Assembly: GCF_000060345.1 (NCBI RefSeq)
Contig: NC_008571.1
Location: 3,352,501 to 3,416,500, forward strand
DNA length: 64,000 bases
DNA from: Christiangramia forsetii KT0803
GTDB lineage: Bacteria; Bacteroidota; Bacteroidia; Flavobacteriales; Flavobacteriaceae
Direction of reading: 5' to 3'
The position numbers were made by a program, and so were the translations under genes. The stretch's first letter is position 1; the number at the start of each line of letters is the position of its first letter. Shown one piece after another: positions 49,674 to 58,533 of the stretch. The notes under the pieces are model-generated. The model was not told where the DNA came from and ran no database searches. It worked only from the letters and a program-made list of their open reading frames with translations.

Positions 49674-50025
49674 ATCTCATTTTGGTTGAACTTATTATTT
49701 TCGAAAGAATCTTGGTAATCGTCTTTAGTTCTTCTAATAACTCGATTTTAGGAGAAGGAAGTACTTCAGACTTCAAGCATAACTCTAACCAGTAGGTAGT
49801 CTCATCAGCTTCTTTCGCAGCAATTTTGAATTTGTGTATAAAATCAGCCTTACTTTCGGCATTTTGAGCTTCCTTCACATTCGCACCAATTGATGTACCA
49901 CTACGAAATAATTGAGAGGCCAGTTCAAACTTATGTTCTTTCCTTAGTAATTCTGTAAACAGAATAATTTCCAAAGAAAAATTAAAAGTTTTCTGAACTA
50001 TTATATTATCCCTGTCATCTCTCAA
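49672..50025 (-). CDS. Four-helix-bundle protein, second copy of the S23-like family
   Basis: 117-aa helical protein of the four-helix-bundle family, of a subtype different from the one in the hem operon: FNFSLEIILFTELLRKEHKFELASQLFRSGTSIGANVKEAQNAESKADFIHKFKIAAKEADETTYWLELCL. The conserved elements LFRSGTSIGANVxEA and KxAAKEADETxYWLELC are strong. The start codon appears to be TTG at 50025; an ATG nearby is out of frame. It lies between scoB and scoA in the same direction, flanked by 8-bp-register AATTTG repeats in inverted orientation. No transposase. Function unknown. Confidence 0.88.
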   Translation of the reverse strand: MRDDRDNIIVQKTFNFSLEIILFTELLRKEHKFELASQLFRSGTSIGANVKEAQNAESKADFIHKFKIAAKEADETTYWLELCLKSEVLPSPKIELLEELKTITKILSKIISSTKMR

Positions 50026-50029
50026 TCTT

Positions 50030-50059
50030 CAAATTTTCAAATTAAACCATTTTCAAATT
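50030..50059. repeat. Right CAAATT array of four-helix-bundle element 2
   Basis: Three CAAATT hexamers at 50030, 50038 and 50054, the same 8- and 16-bp steps as on the left side but in inverted sense. The array reaches the last base of scoA. Confidence 0.7.
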
Positions 50060-50757
50060 TATTTCTGTCTTACCGTTCGTTGTTCAATTCGTTTCTCATA
50101 GTCTTTTCCCTGGAAAATTCGTTGTACAAATATTCCCGGAATATGTATATGGTTTGGATCAAGTTCTCCTGGCTCTACCAGTTCTTCTACCTCAGCCACG
50201 GTGATCTTGGCTGAACCGCACATAGTTGGATTAAAGTTTCTTGCCGTTCCTTTAAAGATTAAGTTCCCTGCCTTATCCCCTTTCCAGGCTTTTACAAAGG
50301 CAAAATCTGCTTTAAAAGCTTTTTCAAGTACATACATTTTACCGTCAAACTCCCTGGTTTCTTTGCCCTGGGCAACTTCAGTTCCATAGCCTGCAGGTGT
50401 ATAAATCGCCGGAAATCCCTGCTGTGCCGCCTGGCATCTGGCCGCTAATGTTCCCTGCGGAATTAATTCTACATCAAGTTCACCGCTAAGCATCTGCTTT
50501 TCAAAAATGGCATTTTCTCCCACGTAGGAAGAGACCATTTTATCAATTTGTTTTTTATGAAGTAATTGCCCCAGGCCAAAATCGTCTACCCCGGCATTAT
50601 TGGAAATACAGGTAAGATTCTTTACGTTGAGTCTAACAAGTTCAGAAATCGCATTTTCAGGGATTCCGCTTAAACCGAAACCTCCAAGCATAAAGGTCAT
50701 CTCGTCCTTAACGCCTTCTAGAGCGTCCTGTACATTATTAACCGTTTTTATGATCAT
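50059..50757 (-). CDS. scoA: 3-oxoacid CoA-transferase subunit A (ScoA/AtoD)
   Basis: 232-aa alpha subunit of the CoA-transferase: MLGGFGLSGIPENAI at the N-terminus, CISNNAGVDDFGLGQLL and YTPAGYGTEVAQGKETREFDGK. Works with ScoB in acetoacetate or branched-acid activation. First gene of the transcription unit on the minus strand. The expected tight spacing to scoB is broken by about 430 bp of insert. Confidence 0.95.
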   Translation of the reverse strand: MIIKTVNNVQDALEGVKDEMTFMLGGFGLSGIPENAISELVRLNVKNLTCISNNAGVDDFGLGQLLHKKQIDKMVSSYVGENAIFEKQMLSGELDVELIPQGTLAARCQAAQQGFPAIYTPAGYGTEVAQGKETREFDGKMYVLEKAFKADFAFVKAWKGDKAGNLIFKGTARNFNPTMCGSAKITVAEVEELVEPGELDPNHIHIPGIFVQRIFQGKDYEKRIEQRTVRQK

Positions 50758-50864
50758 TTTTTCAGAATTTTACCCGAAAATACGAAAATAAAAATGTGGC
50801 CGCAACGAAAGATGTTCGTGAATTGAGGAATAGATAAAATTAAAGGATGTTTTTTATGAAAAGC

Positions 50865-53177
50865 TTAAAAATCCAGCTCATCCGGGACTGAATCGTTCGT
50901 ATTTTGGTTTGCACCATAATTGTCACAATTCACTTCAATACTTAAATTTTTAGGTCGTTCAAAGGCATCTTTAGAAACCTTGAGATCTTCGTTTTTATAA
51001 ACGTCTTTCATATACATTCCCCAAATTGGTAACGCCATGGTTGCTCCCTGGCCATATCTAATTCCCGGGAAATGTACCGCGCGATCTTCTGCTCCCACCC
51101 AAACACCTGTGGCAAGGTTTGGAACCATCCCTATAAACCAACCATCACTTTGATTTTGTGTAGTTCCCGTTTTCCCGGCAATAGGATTTTTGAAATCATA
51201 AGGATAACCGGTCACTGCCCTTTCGTAATCCTGTCGTCCTTTTGCCCAGGTTCCTCGTAGTCTAATACCGGACCCAGATTGTGTAACCCCTTCCAATAAT
51301 GTAGTAGTTACGTATGCCGCCTCTTTACTTAATACATCCCTGGTCTCAGGTACATGTTGATATAGTACGGTACCATTTTTATCTTCGATACGATTTACTA
51401 GAACGGGTTTTACATACACTCCCTGGTTAGCGAAAGTGCTAAAAGCCGAAACCATTTCGAACAAACTAAGATCTGCAGTTCCAAGAGCAATAGAAGGTAC
51501 TTTTGGAATATTTGATACATCAACACCTAGTTTTTTCGCAAGGTCTATTACAGGTCCCGGGCCTGTTTTGTCGATTAATCTTGCTGTTACCGTATTAACA
51601 GATTTTGCCAATGCTTCCTTCAGGGAAATCATCCCTTCATAACCATCATTACCGGCATTCTTTGGTGACCAGTCTTTTTGATTGCCATGCTTTCCGGCCT
51701 CAATGGTAAATCGTGCTCTTGGCAGGGTATCACAAGGAGAAAATTTTAACTGATCTATCGCTGTGGCATATACAAAGGGTTTAAAAGTAGAACCCACTTG
51801 CCTTTTCCCCTGCTTAACGTGATCGTATTTAAAATGCTTGAAATTAGTACCACCAACCCAGGCCTTCACCTCGCCAGTTTGCGGCACCATAGACATCATT
51901 CCCGCCTGGAGGAAAGATTTATAGTATAAGATGGAATCACGGGGAGTCATTACTGTATCAATAGTTCCTTTCCAACTAAAGACACGCATCTCTGCATCTT
52001 CTGTAAAAGAATTTCTAATTTCTTCCTCAGATTTTCCCTGAGCCTCCATTTTATTCCATCTTGCTGAACGCTGCATGGCGCTTTCTACAAGACTTTCTAC
52101 TTCAGATTTATCAATATCACGAAAAGGGGCTGTAGAATTATTTTCATTTTGACGATCAAATTCCTTCTGAATATGCGAAATATGCTTTGTTACGGCGTCT
52201 TCTGCGTATTCCTGCATCTTAGAATCTAAACTGGTATAAATTTTAAGTCCGTCTCTAAAAAGACTATATTCGCTACCATCTGGCTTAGGATTTTCTTCAA
52301 TCCAATTCCTCATAAACTTCTGAAGATAAGCTCTGAAATAAGTTGCCATCCCTTCATCATGGCCTTCCGGGGTAAATTCAATCTTCATAGGTAACTTCTG
52401 AAGTGAATCCATTTCCTGTTCAGAAAGAAAACCATTACGGTTCATCTGTTCAAAAACCTGATTTCTTCTGTCTTTTACCATTTCAGGTCTTCTCATAGGG
52501 TTGTATAAAGCAGAGTTCTTAAGCATCCCTACCAATACAGCCGATTCTTCTATCTTTAGATCCCTAGGTTCTTTATCAAAATAAATTTTAGAAGCTGAAC
52601 GTATTCCTACTGCCTGATAAATAAAATCGTATTTATTAAAATACATGGTAATGATCTCCTCCTTGGTATACTGGCGTTCCAATCTCGTGGAGATCACCCA
52701 TTCCTTGACTTTCTGAAAGACCCTTTCTACATTATTCTGAGCAACGTCTTCTGTAAAAAGTTGTTTTGCCAGCTGTTGTGTGATGGTACTTGCTCCGCCC
52801 CTGGTTCCCAGATAAACAGCGGCCCTTACGGTTCCTTTTGCATCTATTCCCGCATGCTGATAGAAGCGTTCATCTTCTGTTGCCACTAAGGCCTGAACCA
52901 AATGCTCTGGCAGGTCATCGTATTTAATAGGTGTTCTATTTTCGCTATAGTATTTACCCAAAGTCTCACCGTCTGAAGAAAATATTTCGGTAGCAAGATT
53001 AGTTTCAGGGTTCTCAAGCTCATCAAAGCTTGGCATTTTACCAAATGCTCCCCAGCCTGCAAGTAAAAAGATAAAGATTGATACTAGAATTCCAATTCCG
53101 AAAAGTGTCCAGAATCCAACAATAAACTTACGATTGCTGTGTGCAGGTTTCTTAGTTTTTTTGGGTGTGCGGGCCAT
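50865..53177 (-). CDS. Penicillin-binding protein 1A, bifunctional
   Basis: 770-aa class A PBP with a short cytoplasmic basic tail (PKKTKKPAHSNRK), one TM helix (about 20-42), a GT51 glycosyltransferase domain (ATEDERFYQHAGID with catalytic Glu, GGASTITQQLAKQLF, ERQYTKEEIITMYFN) and a transpeptidase domain. The latter has SxxK in GSTFKPFVYA, SxN in SVNTVTARL and KTG in GKTGTTQNQSDGWF. It polymerises and crosslinks peptidoglycan. gldH follows in the same direction, but upstream of it in transcription; the gap is 14 bp, so they probably form one operon. Confidence 0.96.
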   Translation of the reverse strand: MARTPKKTKKPAHSNRKFIVGFWTLFGIGILVSIFIFLLAGWGAFGKMPSFDELENPETNLATEIFSSDGETLGKYYSENRTPIKYDDLPEHLVQALVATEDERFYQHAGIDAKGTVRAAVYLGTRGGASTITQQLAKQLFTEDVAQNNVERVFQKVKEWVISTRLERQYTKEEIITMYFNKYDFIYQAVGIRSASKIYFDKEPRDLKIEESAVLVGMLKNSALYNPMRRPEMVKDRRNQVFEQMNRNGFLSEQEMDSLQKLPMKIEFTPEGHDEGMATYFRAYLQKFMRNWIEENPKPDGSEYSLFRDGLKIYTSLDSKMQEYAEDAVTKHISHIQKEFDRQNENNSTAPFRDIDKSEVESLVESAMQRSARWNKMEAQGKSEEEIRNSFTEDAEMRVFSWKGTIDTVMTPRDSILYYKSFLQAGMMSMVPQTGEVKAWVGGTNFKHFKYDHVKQGKRQVGSTFKPFVYATAIDQLKFSPCDTLPRARFTIEAGKHGNQKDWSPKNAGNDGYEGMISLKEALAKSVNTVTARLIDKTGPGPVIDLAKKLGVDVSNIPKVPSIALGTADLSLFEMVSAFSTFANQGVYVKPVLVNRIEDKNGTVLYQHVPETRDVLSKEAAYVTTTLLEGVTQSGSGIRLRGTWAKGRQDYERAVTGYPYDFKNPIAGKTGTTQNQSDGWFIGMVPNLATGVWVGAEDRAVHFPGIRYGQGATMALPIWGMYMKDVYKNEDLKVSKDAFERPKNLSIEVNCDNYGANQNTNDSVPDELDF

Positions 53178-53191
53178 TTATATCACGAAAA

Positions 53192-53680
53192 TTAATTGTC
53201 ACTTTTTTCAATTCTGAATCCAACATCTGTGATTCCTTCCAATTCCTGAATTCCATCTACGTCACCATTCTTGCGCATTGCCTGCTGAATGCTTACTTTG
53301 TATTTTCCGGATTCATCGAATTTCACATTCTCCTTGTACCAGAGTTTGCTCTCTTTAACATCCCCAAAACCTATACCGAGCCATTCCCCGTTTGGTTTGG
53401 TCATATCATATTCTAACGTATCGCTAATCACTTTTCCCTGCGGAAATTTAATCTCAGTGATTAGAAAAAGATTACTATACCGGTAATCATTGTTGTTCCT
53501 GATATTTATAAATAAATCGTAGACCTTTGTAGAGTCTATATTATCCAGCTCAAAATTTACCAGGGAGTCTTTATGCCATTCATGAATAGACTCATACTCA
53601 TCATAAACTCTTTTCTTGTCGCAGGATGAAAACAGGATAATAGTAAAGATGAATATAAAAACAGAAAAAGCACTACGCAT
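53192..53680 (-). CDS. gldH: Gliding motility lipoprotein GldH
   Basis: 162-aa lipoprotein of the GldH family of flavobacterial gliding. The ATG at 53680 gives MRSAFSVFIFIFTIILFSSC with the lipobox FSSC; a longer in-frame ORF from 53800 has no signal peptide at its start and overlaps ricT deeply. Then YDEYESIHEWHKDSLVNFELDN, FINIRNNNDYRYSNLFL, and GIGFGDVKESKLWYKENVKF. The start overlaps the end of ricT by 8 bp. It indicates that the organism is a gliding or T9SS-carrying member of the Flavobacteriia, though no other gld genes are here. Confidence 0.9.
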   Translation of the reverse strand: MRSAFSVFIFIFTIILFSSCDKKRVYDEYESIHEWHKDSLVNFELDNIDSTKVYDLFINIRNNNDYRYSNLFLITEIKFPQGKVISDTLEYDMTKPNGEWLGIGFGDVKESKLWYKENVKFDESGKYKVSIQQAMRKNGDVDGIQELEGITDVGFRIEKSDN

Positions 53681-54854
53681 TTTTAGACTTTGAAGTATTC
53701 CCTTTATGTTTTTTTCTCTTCTTATTCTTGTTTCTGCGTTTACGCTGTTGTTGCTTTGGCTTATCAAACCTGGTAAGGCTATCTTCACCAATACCGTCAT
53801 TAAAACTCTTTTGATCGGTTTCAGCTAACTGCAGATTCAATTCGTATTCTTCTAAACTTCCAACCACTTCGTCCTTCTTATTTTTAGCAATGATCTTATT
53901 CGCCTGTTCCGGAGTCAACGTATGCCAGTTCATCCATTCACCTTCATAAGCATACCAAAGAAGACCCTTGAAAATGTCAATTTTCTGACATACCGCAGTT
54001 CCTTTCTTTGTCTTTAACTTAACGTCGGTTTTCGGAAAAGATTTTAAGGCTTCCAAATAAGTATCTAATTCATAGTTTAGACAGCATTTCAATTTCCCGC
54101 ATTGTCCCGCTAATTTCTGCGGATTCAGGGATAATTGCTGGTATCTTGCTGCAGAAGTACTTACAGATCTAAAATCTGTTAACCAGGTAGAACAGCAAAG
54201 TTCACGACCACAGGAACCAATTCCTCCCAGTCTTGCTGCTTCCTGACGCAGACCTATCTGCTTCATTTCAATACGTGTATTGAATTCACGGGCAAATTCT
54301 TTGATCAGCTGCCTGAAATCCACACGATCTTCCGCAGTATAATAGAAAGTTGCTTTTGAAGCATCTCCCTGAAACTCGATATCGCTAATTTTCATGCTTA
54401 ATTTAAGCCTGATAGCAATTTGCCTGGAGCGTTGCTGGATCTTTTCTTCCCTGTCACGGGCTTCCTGCCAAACATCGATATCCCTTTGAGAAGCTTTTCT
54501 ATAGATCTTTAGAATTTCTGCCGAATTTGGATCTTCCCGCTTCTTTTTCATCTGAACTCTTACCAGTTCCCCGGTAAGACTTACAATCCCAACATCATGG
54601 CCCGGGCTGGCTTCTGTAGCAACCACATCGCCAATACTCAGACTTAAATTTTCAGTGTTTTTAAAGAAATGTTTCCGCCCGTTTTTAAAACGGACCTCAA
54701 CAAAATCGAAAGGTTCTGCACCTCCCGGAAGAGACATATTAGAAAGCCAGTCGAAAACGGTTAGTTTATTACATCCGTCTGTTCCACAGGTTCCATTGTT
54801 CTTACATCCTTTCGGCTGACCGTCTTTGCCGGTCGAGCAACTTGTGCAAGCCAT
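53673..54854 (-). CDS. PSP1/RicT-family protein
   Basis: 393-aa PSP1-domain protein related to RicT (YaaT), part of the RicA-RicF-RicT complex that in Bacillus binds [4Fe-4S] clusters and governs RNase Y. Cys-rich start MACTSCSTGKDGQPKGC and CGTDGC; the PSP1 core ends with clusters GSCGRELCCSTW and GQCGKLKCCLNYE, which hold conserved Cys. The C-terminal 50 residues are highly basic (KQQQRKRRNKNKKRKKH), a Bacteroidota extension that probably binds RNA. Operon order ricT-gldH-PBP1A is common in Flavobacteriia. RicA and RicF are not seen here. Confidence 0.9.
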   Translation of the reverse strand: MACTSCSTGKDGQPKGCKNNGTCGTDGCNKLTVFDWLSNMSLPGGAEPFDFVEVRFKNGRKHFFKNTENLSLSIGDVVATEASPGHDVGIVSLTGELVRVQMKKKREDPNSAEILKIYRKASQRDIDVWQEARDREEKIQQRSRQIAIRLKLSMKISDIEFQGDASKATFYYTAEDRVDFRQLIKEFAREFNTRIEMKQIGLRQEAARLGGIGSCGRELCCSTWLTDFRSVSTSAARYQQLSLNPQKLAGQCGKLKCCLNYELDTYLEALKSFPKTDVKLKTKKGTAVCQKIDIFKGLLWYAYEGEWMNWHTLTPEQANKIIAKNKKDEVVGSLEEYELNLQLAETDQKSFNDGIGEDSLTRFDKPKQQQRKRRNKNKKRKKHKGNTSKSKNA

Positions 54855-55061
54855 ATATATATTATATTGAGGAAGTCACTTTTGTGCTTTGTAAACATCA
54901 TTCTGTCCTACCATTCCGGTAATATTTCGCAGAATCTCCTTCATCTTCACAGGCAATCTTTCAGCCGTTCGCACTTCTTAAAGTACCTTCTTAAGGTTCA
55001 TAAAAATTTTCAACAGTAAATATACCAATATTAATTGGCTCCACCATTCTAGTAAAGAAAC
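54855..55061. other. 207-bp gap between ricT and trhO
   Basis: AT-rich region without a recognised gene. A 22-codon minus-strand frame at 54876-54944 (start M-K-E-I-L-R) is too short to call. No clear -7 box for ricT was found. Confidence 0.4.
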
Positions 55062-56093
55062 CTATTGCTTAAATCGTAAAACCTCAGACCTTCCTTTTTT
55101 AAAGATCTTATTGCTCGCTCCCTTGCCTTTTCTAAGCGCTTTCTGCTCTTCATAAGGCAATGCCGCAATTTCTTTACAATTATCTGAACAACAAATGTTC
55201 ATTTTTTCAGCGCATTCTTCACACTGAATAAACAATAAGTGACAGGCTTCATTTGCACAATTAACATGCGTATCACAGGGTTTTCCGCATTGATGACATT
55301 GCGCGATCACATCTTCTGAAATTCGCTCGGATCTACGATGGTCAAAAACAAAATTTTTACCAATAAATTTATTCTCCAGCTGCTGTTTTTCTACCTGTCG
55401 CGTATATTCAATTATTCCACCTTCAAGCTGATACACATTTTTAAATCCGCGGTGTTTGTAATAGGCACTGGCTTTCTCACAACGAATTCCGCCTGTGCAA
55501 TACATCACAAGATTCTTATCTTCCTTATGCTCTTTAAGATCTTCTTCAATAATATCCAGAGAATCTCTGAAAGTGTCTACATCTGGGGTGATTGCTCCCT
55601 GAAAATGACCAATTTCGCTTTCATAGTGATTTCTCATATCTACTAAAACGGTATTGGGATCATTGATAAGTTCATTGAACTTTGAAGCATCTACATGAAC
55701 ACCTTTGTTGGTAACATCAAAAGTTTCATCGTTCAAACCATCGGCCACGATCTTGGTTCTTACCTTCACTTTCAGTTTCAGGAAAGACTTAATATCATGT
55801 TCAATTGCGATATTTAAACGTACGTTCTCAAGAAAATAGATCTCATCTATAAATGCTTTGAATTCATTAAATCGCTTTGCCGGAACAGAGAGTTGTGCAT
55901 TGATACCTTCATGCGCCACATAAATTCTTCCAAGGACATCTATCTGGTCCCAGGCGATGTATAAATGATTTCTGAATAATTCGGGATTTCCGATCTTTGC
56001 ATAAGCATAGAAAGAGAGCGTAAGCCTGTCTTCTCCGGCTTCTTCTAAAAGGGCTTCTCTTTCTTTAGCGCTCAATTTATTGTACAGTTGCAT
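55062..56093 (-). CDS. tRNA uridine(34) hydroxylase TrhO (rhodanese-like)
   Basis: 343-aa protein of the YceA/TrhO family that makes 5-hydroxyuridine at tRNA position 34 with O2. N-terminal acylphosphatase-like domain (to about 110), rhodanese domain with VLVDMRNHYESEIGHFQGA and active-site Cys in MYCTGGIRCEKASAYY. The C-terminal part is Cys-rich (CHQCGKPCDTHVNC, FIQCEECAEKMNICCSDNC), likely a zinc-binding module. Monocistronic. Confidence 0.92.
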   Translation of the reverse strand: MQLYNKLSAKEREALLEEAGEDRLTLSFYAYAKIGNPELFRNHLYIAWDQIDVLGRIYVAHEGINAQLSVPAKRFNEFKAFIDEIYFLENVRLNIAIEHDIKSFLKLKVKVRTKIVADGLNDETFDVTNKGVHVDASKFNELINDPNTVLVDMRNHYESEIGHFQGAITPDVDTFRDSLDIIEEDLKEHKEDKNLVMYCTGGIRCEKASAYYKHRGFKNVYQLEGGIIEYTRQVEKQQLENKFIGKNFVFDHRRSERISEDVIAQCHQCGKPCDTHVNCANEACHLLFIQCEECAEKMNICCSDNCKEIAALPYEEQKALRKGKGASNKIFKKGRSEVLRFKQ

Positions 56094-56381
56094 GCTATAC
56101 TAATATTTTAAGTGTTAAAGAAATTTTTGCAAATATAAAAAAGAAATTAGATCGCTGCGCTGTTAGAATATAGAAACTAGACTTGCTGGAAATTATTTAC
56201 TGAAATTTCTGAATTAAAACTTTAATGATGTTATTTTTTCTATTTAAGATCATGATATTAATTCAAAATACGATATTCCAATTTTTTGGAAATATTCCAT
56301 AAAAGGCGAATGAATTTTATTGTATTACAGCAAAACTTATAGTATTTTAGCATTCCTTATTTTACAATTTAAAATACATTC

Positions 56382-57395
56382 ATGAGCAACGATAAAGAAA
56401 AAGACGCAAAACTAAAGGCACTGAAGCTTACCCTGGATAAAATGGACAAAACCTACGGAAAAGGTACGGTCATGAAAATGAGCGACCAGGTAGTAGTAGA
56501 TGTAGACGCTATTTCTACAGGTTCTTTAGGCCTTGATCTTGCATTGGGAGTTGGAGGATATCCAAGAGGAAGGGTAATTGAAATTTACGGTCCTGAATCT
56601 TCAGGTAAAACAACCCTTACGCTACATGCAATCGCTGAAGCGCAGAAAAAAGGCGGAATTGCAGCTTTTATTGATGCTGAACATGCTTTTGATAGATTTT
56701 ACGCTGAAAAACTGGATGTAGATATAGATAACCTGATCATTTCTCAACCAGACAATGGAGAGCAGGCGCTTGAAATTACAGATAACCTGATTCGATCAGG
56801 TGCTATTGATATTATTGTGATTGACTCTGTTGCAGCTCTTACTCCAAAAAGTGAGATCGAAGGAGAAATGGGAGATTCTAAAATGGGGCTTCATGCTCGT
56901 TTAATGTCTCAGGCACTTAGAAAGTTAACTTCTTCTATTAGTAAAACTAACTGTACGGTAATTTTCATTAACCAGTTAAGAGAGAAAATCGGGGTAATGT
57001 TCGGGAATCCTGAAACCACTACCGGTGGTAATGCTCTTAAATTTTATGCTTCCGTAAGACTTGATATTAGAAGGTCTACACAAATAAAAGATAGCGCCAA
57101 CAATGTGATGGGTAATAAAACCCGTGTTAAAGTTGTAAAGAATAAAGTGGCTCCACCATTTAAAATGGCCGAATTTGATATCATGTATGGGGAAGGGATT
57201 TCCAAAATTGGGGAGATCATCGATATTGGAGTAGATTATGAGATCGTAAAGAAAAGTGGTTCATGGTTTAGTTACGAAGACACCAAACTGGGACAGGGAC
57301 GTGATGCGGTTAAGATACTGCTAAAGGATAATCCGGATCTTATGGAAGAGCTGGAAGAAAAGATTAAAAACGCTATTAAAGCCGCTAAGGAATAA
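56382..57395 (+). CDS. recA: Recombinase RecA
   Basis: 337-aa RecA with Walker [10 protein letters not shown], Walker [11 protein letters not shown], loop L1 region [22 protein letters not shown], and [28 protein letters not shown] around L2. The C-terminus is short and slightly acidic. It is monocistronic, followed by a hairpin terminator. A clear SOS operator was not recognised in the 288-bp gap upstream. Confidence 0.99.
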   Translation: MSNDKEKDAKLKALKLTLDKMDKTYGKGTVMKMSDQVVVDVDAISTGSLGLDLALGVGGYPRGRVIEIYGPESSGKTTLTLHAIAEAQKKGGIAAFIDAEHAFDRFYAEKLDVDIDNLIISQPDNGEQALEITDNLIRSGAIDIIVIDSVAALTPKSEIEGEMGDSKMGLHARLMSQALRKLTSSISKTNCTVIFINQLREKIGVMFGNPETTTGGNALKFYASVRLDIRRSTQIKDSANNVMGNKTRVKVVKNKVAPPFKMAEFDIMYGEGISKIGEIIDIGVDYEIVKKSGSWFSYEDTKLGQGRDAVKILLKDNPDLMEELEEKIKNAIKAAKE

Positions 57396-57399
57396 ATGA

Positions 57400-57424
57400 G
57401 AATCCCCGAAAGGGGATTTTTTTT
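57400..57424 (+). terminator. Terminator after recA
   Basis: Stem AATCCCC / GGGGATT (57401-57407 and 57412-57418) with a GAAA loop and a T-run. Confidence 0.9.
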
Positions 57425-57481
57425 GCTTTGTACGCAACCTTTTCCATTAAATCGCATCTACTATACAAATGTAAATAGTAT

Positions 57482-57949
57482 ATGAAACGATTGATTTTTG
57501 CCTTTATGGCATTGCTTACCCTGAGCAGTTGTTCAGTTGATGACGACGCTGCAAATTTATCTTATGATTTTGCAGAAATTACAGATTCCACATTTCCGGA
57601 ATTTTTTGAAGCAGGCAAGAGTTATGATCTCAAATTAACCTACAAAAGACCTACGACCTGCCATAATTTTATTGGAATTGATGGAGGAAGAGAGGATTTG
57701 AATTCAAACGAAATATTTTTATATGCCCTCACTTCCCTTGATCGTGGAGCTACAGGATGTGATTCCTCCAATGAGACTAATTTAATTTCCGAAACTACGA
57801 TTAGAGGTTTTAGCATTAGCGCAAATATTACAGATGATGAAGTTTTTATATTTCAACTATGGACGGGCGAGGATGCTAATGGAGATCCGGTTTTCACGAC
57901 AATAGAAGTACCGGTAGGTGATCCTGAAGTTCCAAATTCGTCCTCATAA
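57482..57949 (+). CDS. Putative lipoprotein of unknown function
   Basis: 155-aa exported lipoprotein: MKRLIFAFMALLTLSSC, lipobox LSSC with Cys17, then an acidic beta-rich domain (DDDAANLSYDFAEITDS..., YDLKLTYKRPTTCHNF, ...VFIFQLWTGEDANGDPVFTTIEVPVGD). Two cysteines (TCHNF and TGCDSS) may form a disulfide. No family recognised. It stands just upstream of the ECF sigma gene (35-bp gap) and may be its target or its neighbour. Confidence 0.75.
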   Translation: MKRLIFAFMALLTLSSCSVDDDAANLSYDFAEITDSTFPEFFEAGKSYDLKLTYKRPTTCHNFIGIDGGREDLNSNEIFLYALTSLDRGATGCDSSNETNLISETTIRGFSISANITDDEVFIFQLWTGEDANGDPVFTTIEVPVGDPEVPNSSS

Positions 57950-57956
57950 GTTTAAA

Positions 57957-57964
57957 TATCTTTG
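57957..57964 (+). promoter_or_regulatory. -7 box (TATCTTTG) of the sigma-factor operon
   Basis: TAnnTTTG match right after the lipoprotein stop and 20 bp before the TTG start of the sigma gene. The -33 element is weak. Confidence 0.45.
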
Positions 57965-57984
57965 TATCTGTTTGAAATCTGAAA

Positions 57985-58533
57985 TTGGTAAAAATTAAGA
58001 ATCTTATTCAGGGGTGTAAAAACCAGGATAGAAATGCTCAGGAACAGCTTTACCGTCTTTATGCGGCAAAGCTGTTTGGTGTATGTCTTAAATATTCCAA
58101 TAATTACCAGGAAGCAGAAGACAATATTCAGGATGGCTTTGTAACCATATTTGAAAAGATCTCACAATATAAAGATGAAGGTTCTTTTGAGGGCTGGATG
58201 AAAAGGATTTTGATAAACACAGCGCTTCAAAAACACAGGCAGCAAAAAGTATATGGCCTCACCAATGAAGACAATATTCAGGAAGAAGAAATCGAGGTAG
58301 AAACAGATGAACCTTCTGTTGATTTTCTTCTGGAATGTGTACAAAGTCTTCCAGACAGATACCGACAGGTCTTTAATATGTATGTTATGGATGGTTTTTC
58401 ACATAAAGAAATTGCCAACCTGCTAAAAATATCTGAAGGAACTTCAAAATCCAATCTTGCCAGAGCGAGAATGGCTTTAAGAGATAAAATTGAAAAAAAA
58501 GAAAATATTAAAAATTCGGCTCAATCGTCATGA
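57985..58533 (+). CDS. ECF-type RNA polymerase sigma factor
   Basis: 182-aa sigma-70 family ECF factor. Region 2 (about 22-85, RLYAAKLFGVCLKYSNNYQEAEDNIQDGFVTIFEKISQY) and region 4 (about 120-175, LPDRYRQVFNMYVMDGFSHKEIANLLKISEGTSKSNLARARMALRDKI) are both present. The start is TTG at 57985; no in-frame ATG is available before region 2. The gene overlaps the following anti-sigma/barrel gene by four bases, so the two are coupled. The promoter set that it reads is unknown. Confidence 0.93.
   Translation: MVKIKNLIQGCKNQDRNAQEQLYRLYAAKLFGVCLKYSNNYQEAEDNIQDGFVTIFEKISQYKDEGSFEGWMKRILINTALQKHRQQKVYGLTNEDNIQEEEIEVETDEPSVDFLLECVQSLPDRYRQVFNMYVMDGFSHKEIANLLKISEGTSKSNLARARMALRDKIEKKENIKNSAQSS

Noticed and set aside
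53681-53800. 40-residue extension of GldH
   Set aside because: It lies inside ricT in another frame and hides the lipoprotein signal peptide.
54876-54944. 22-codon minus-strand frame upstream of ricT
   Set aside because: Too short, with no family resemblance or promoter evidence.
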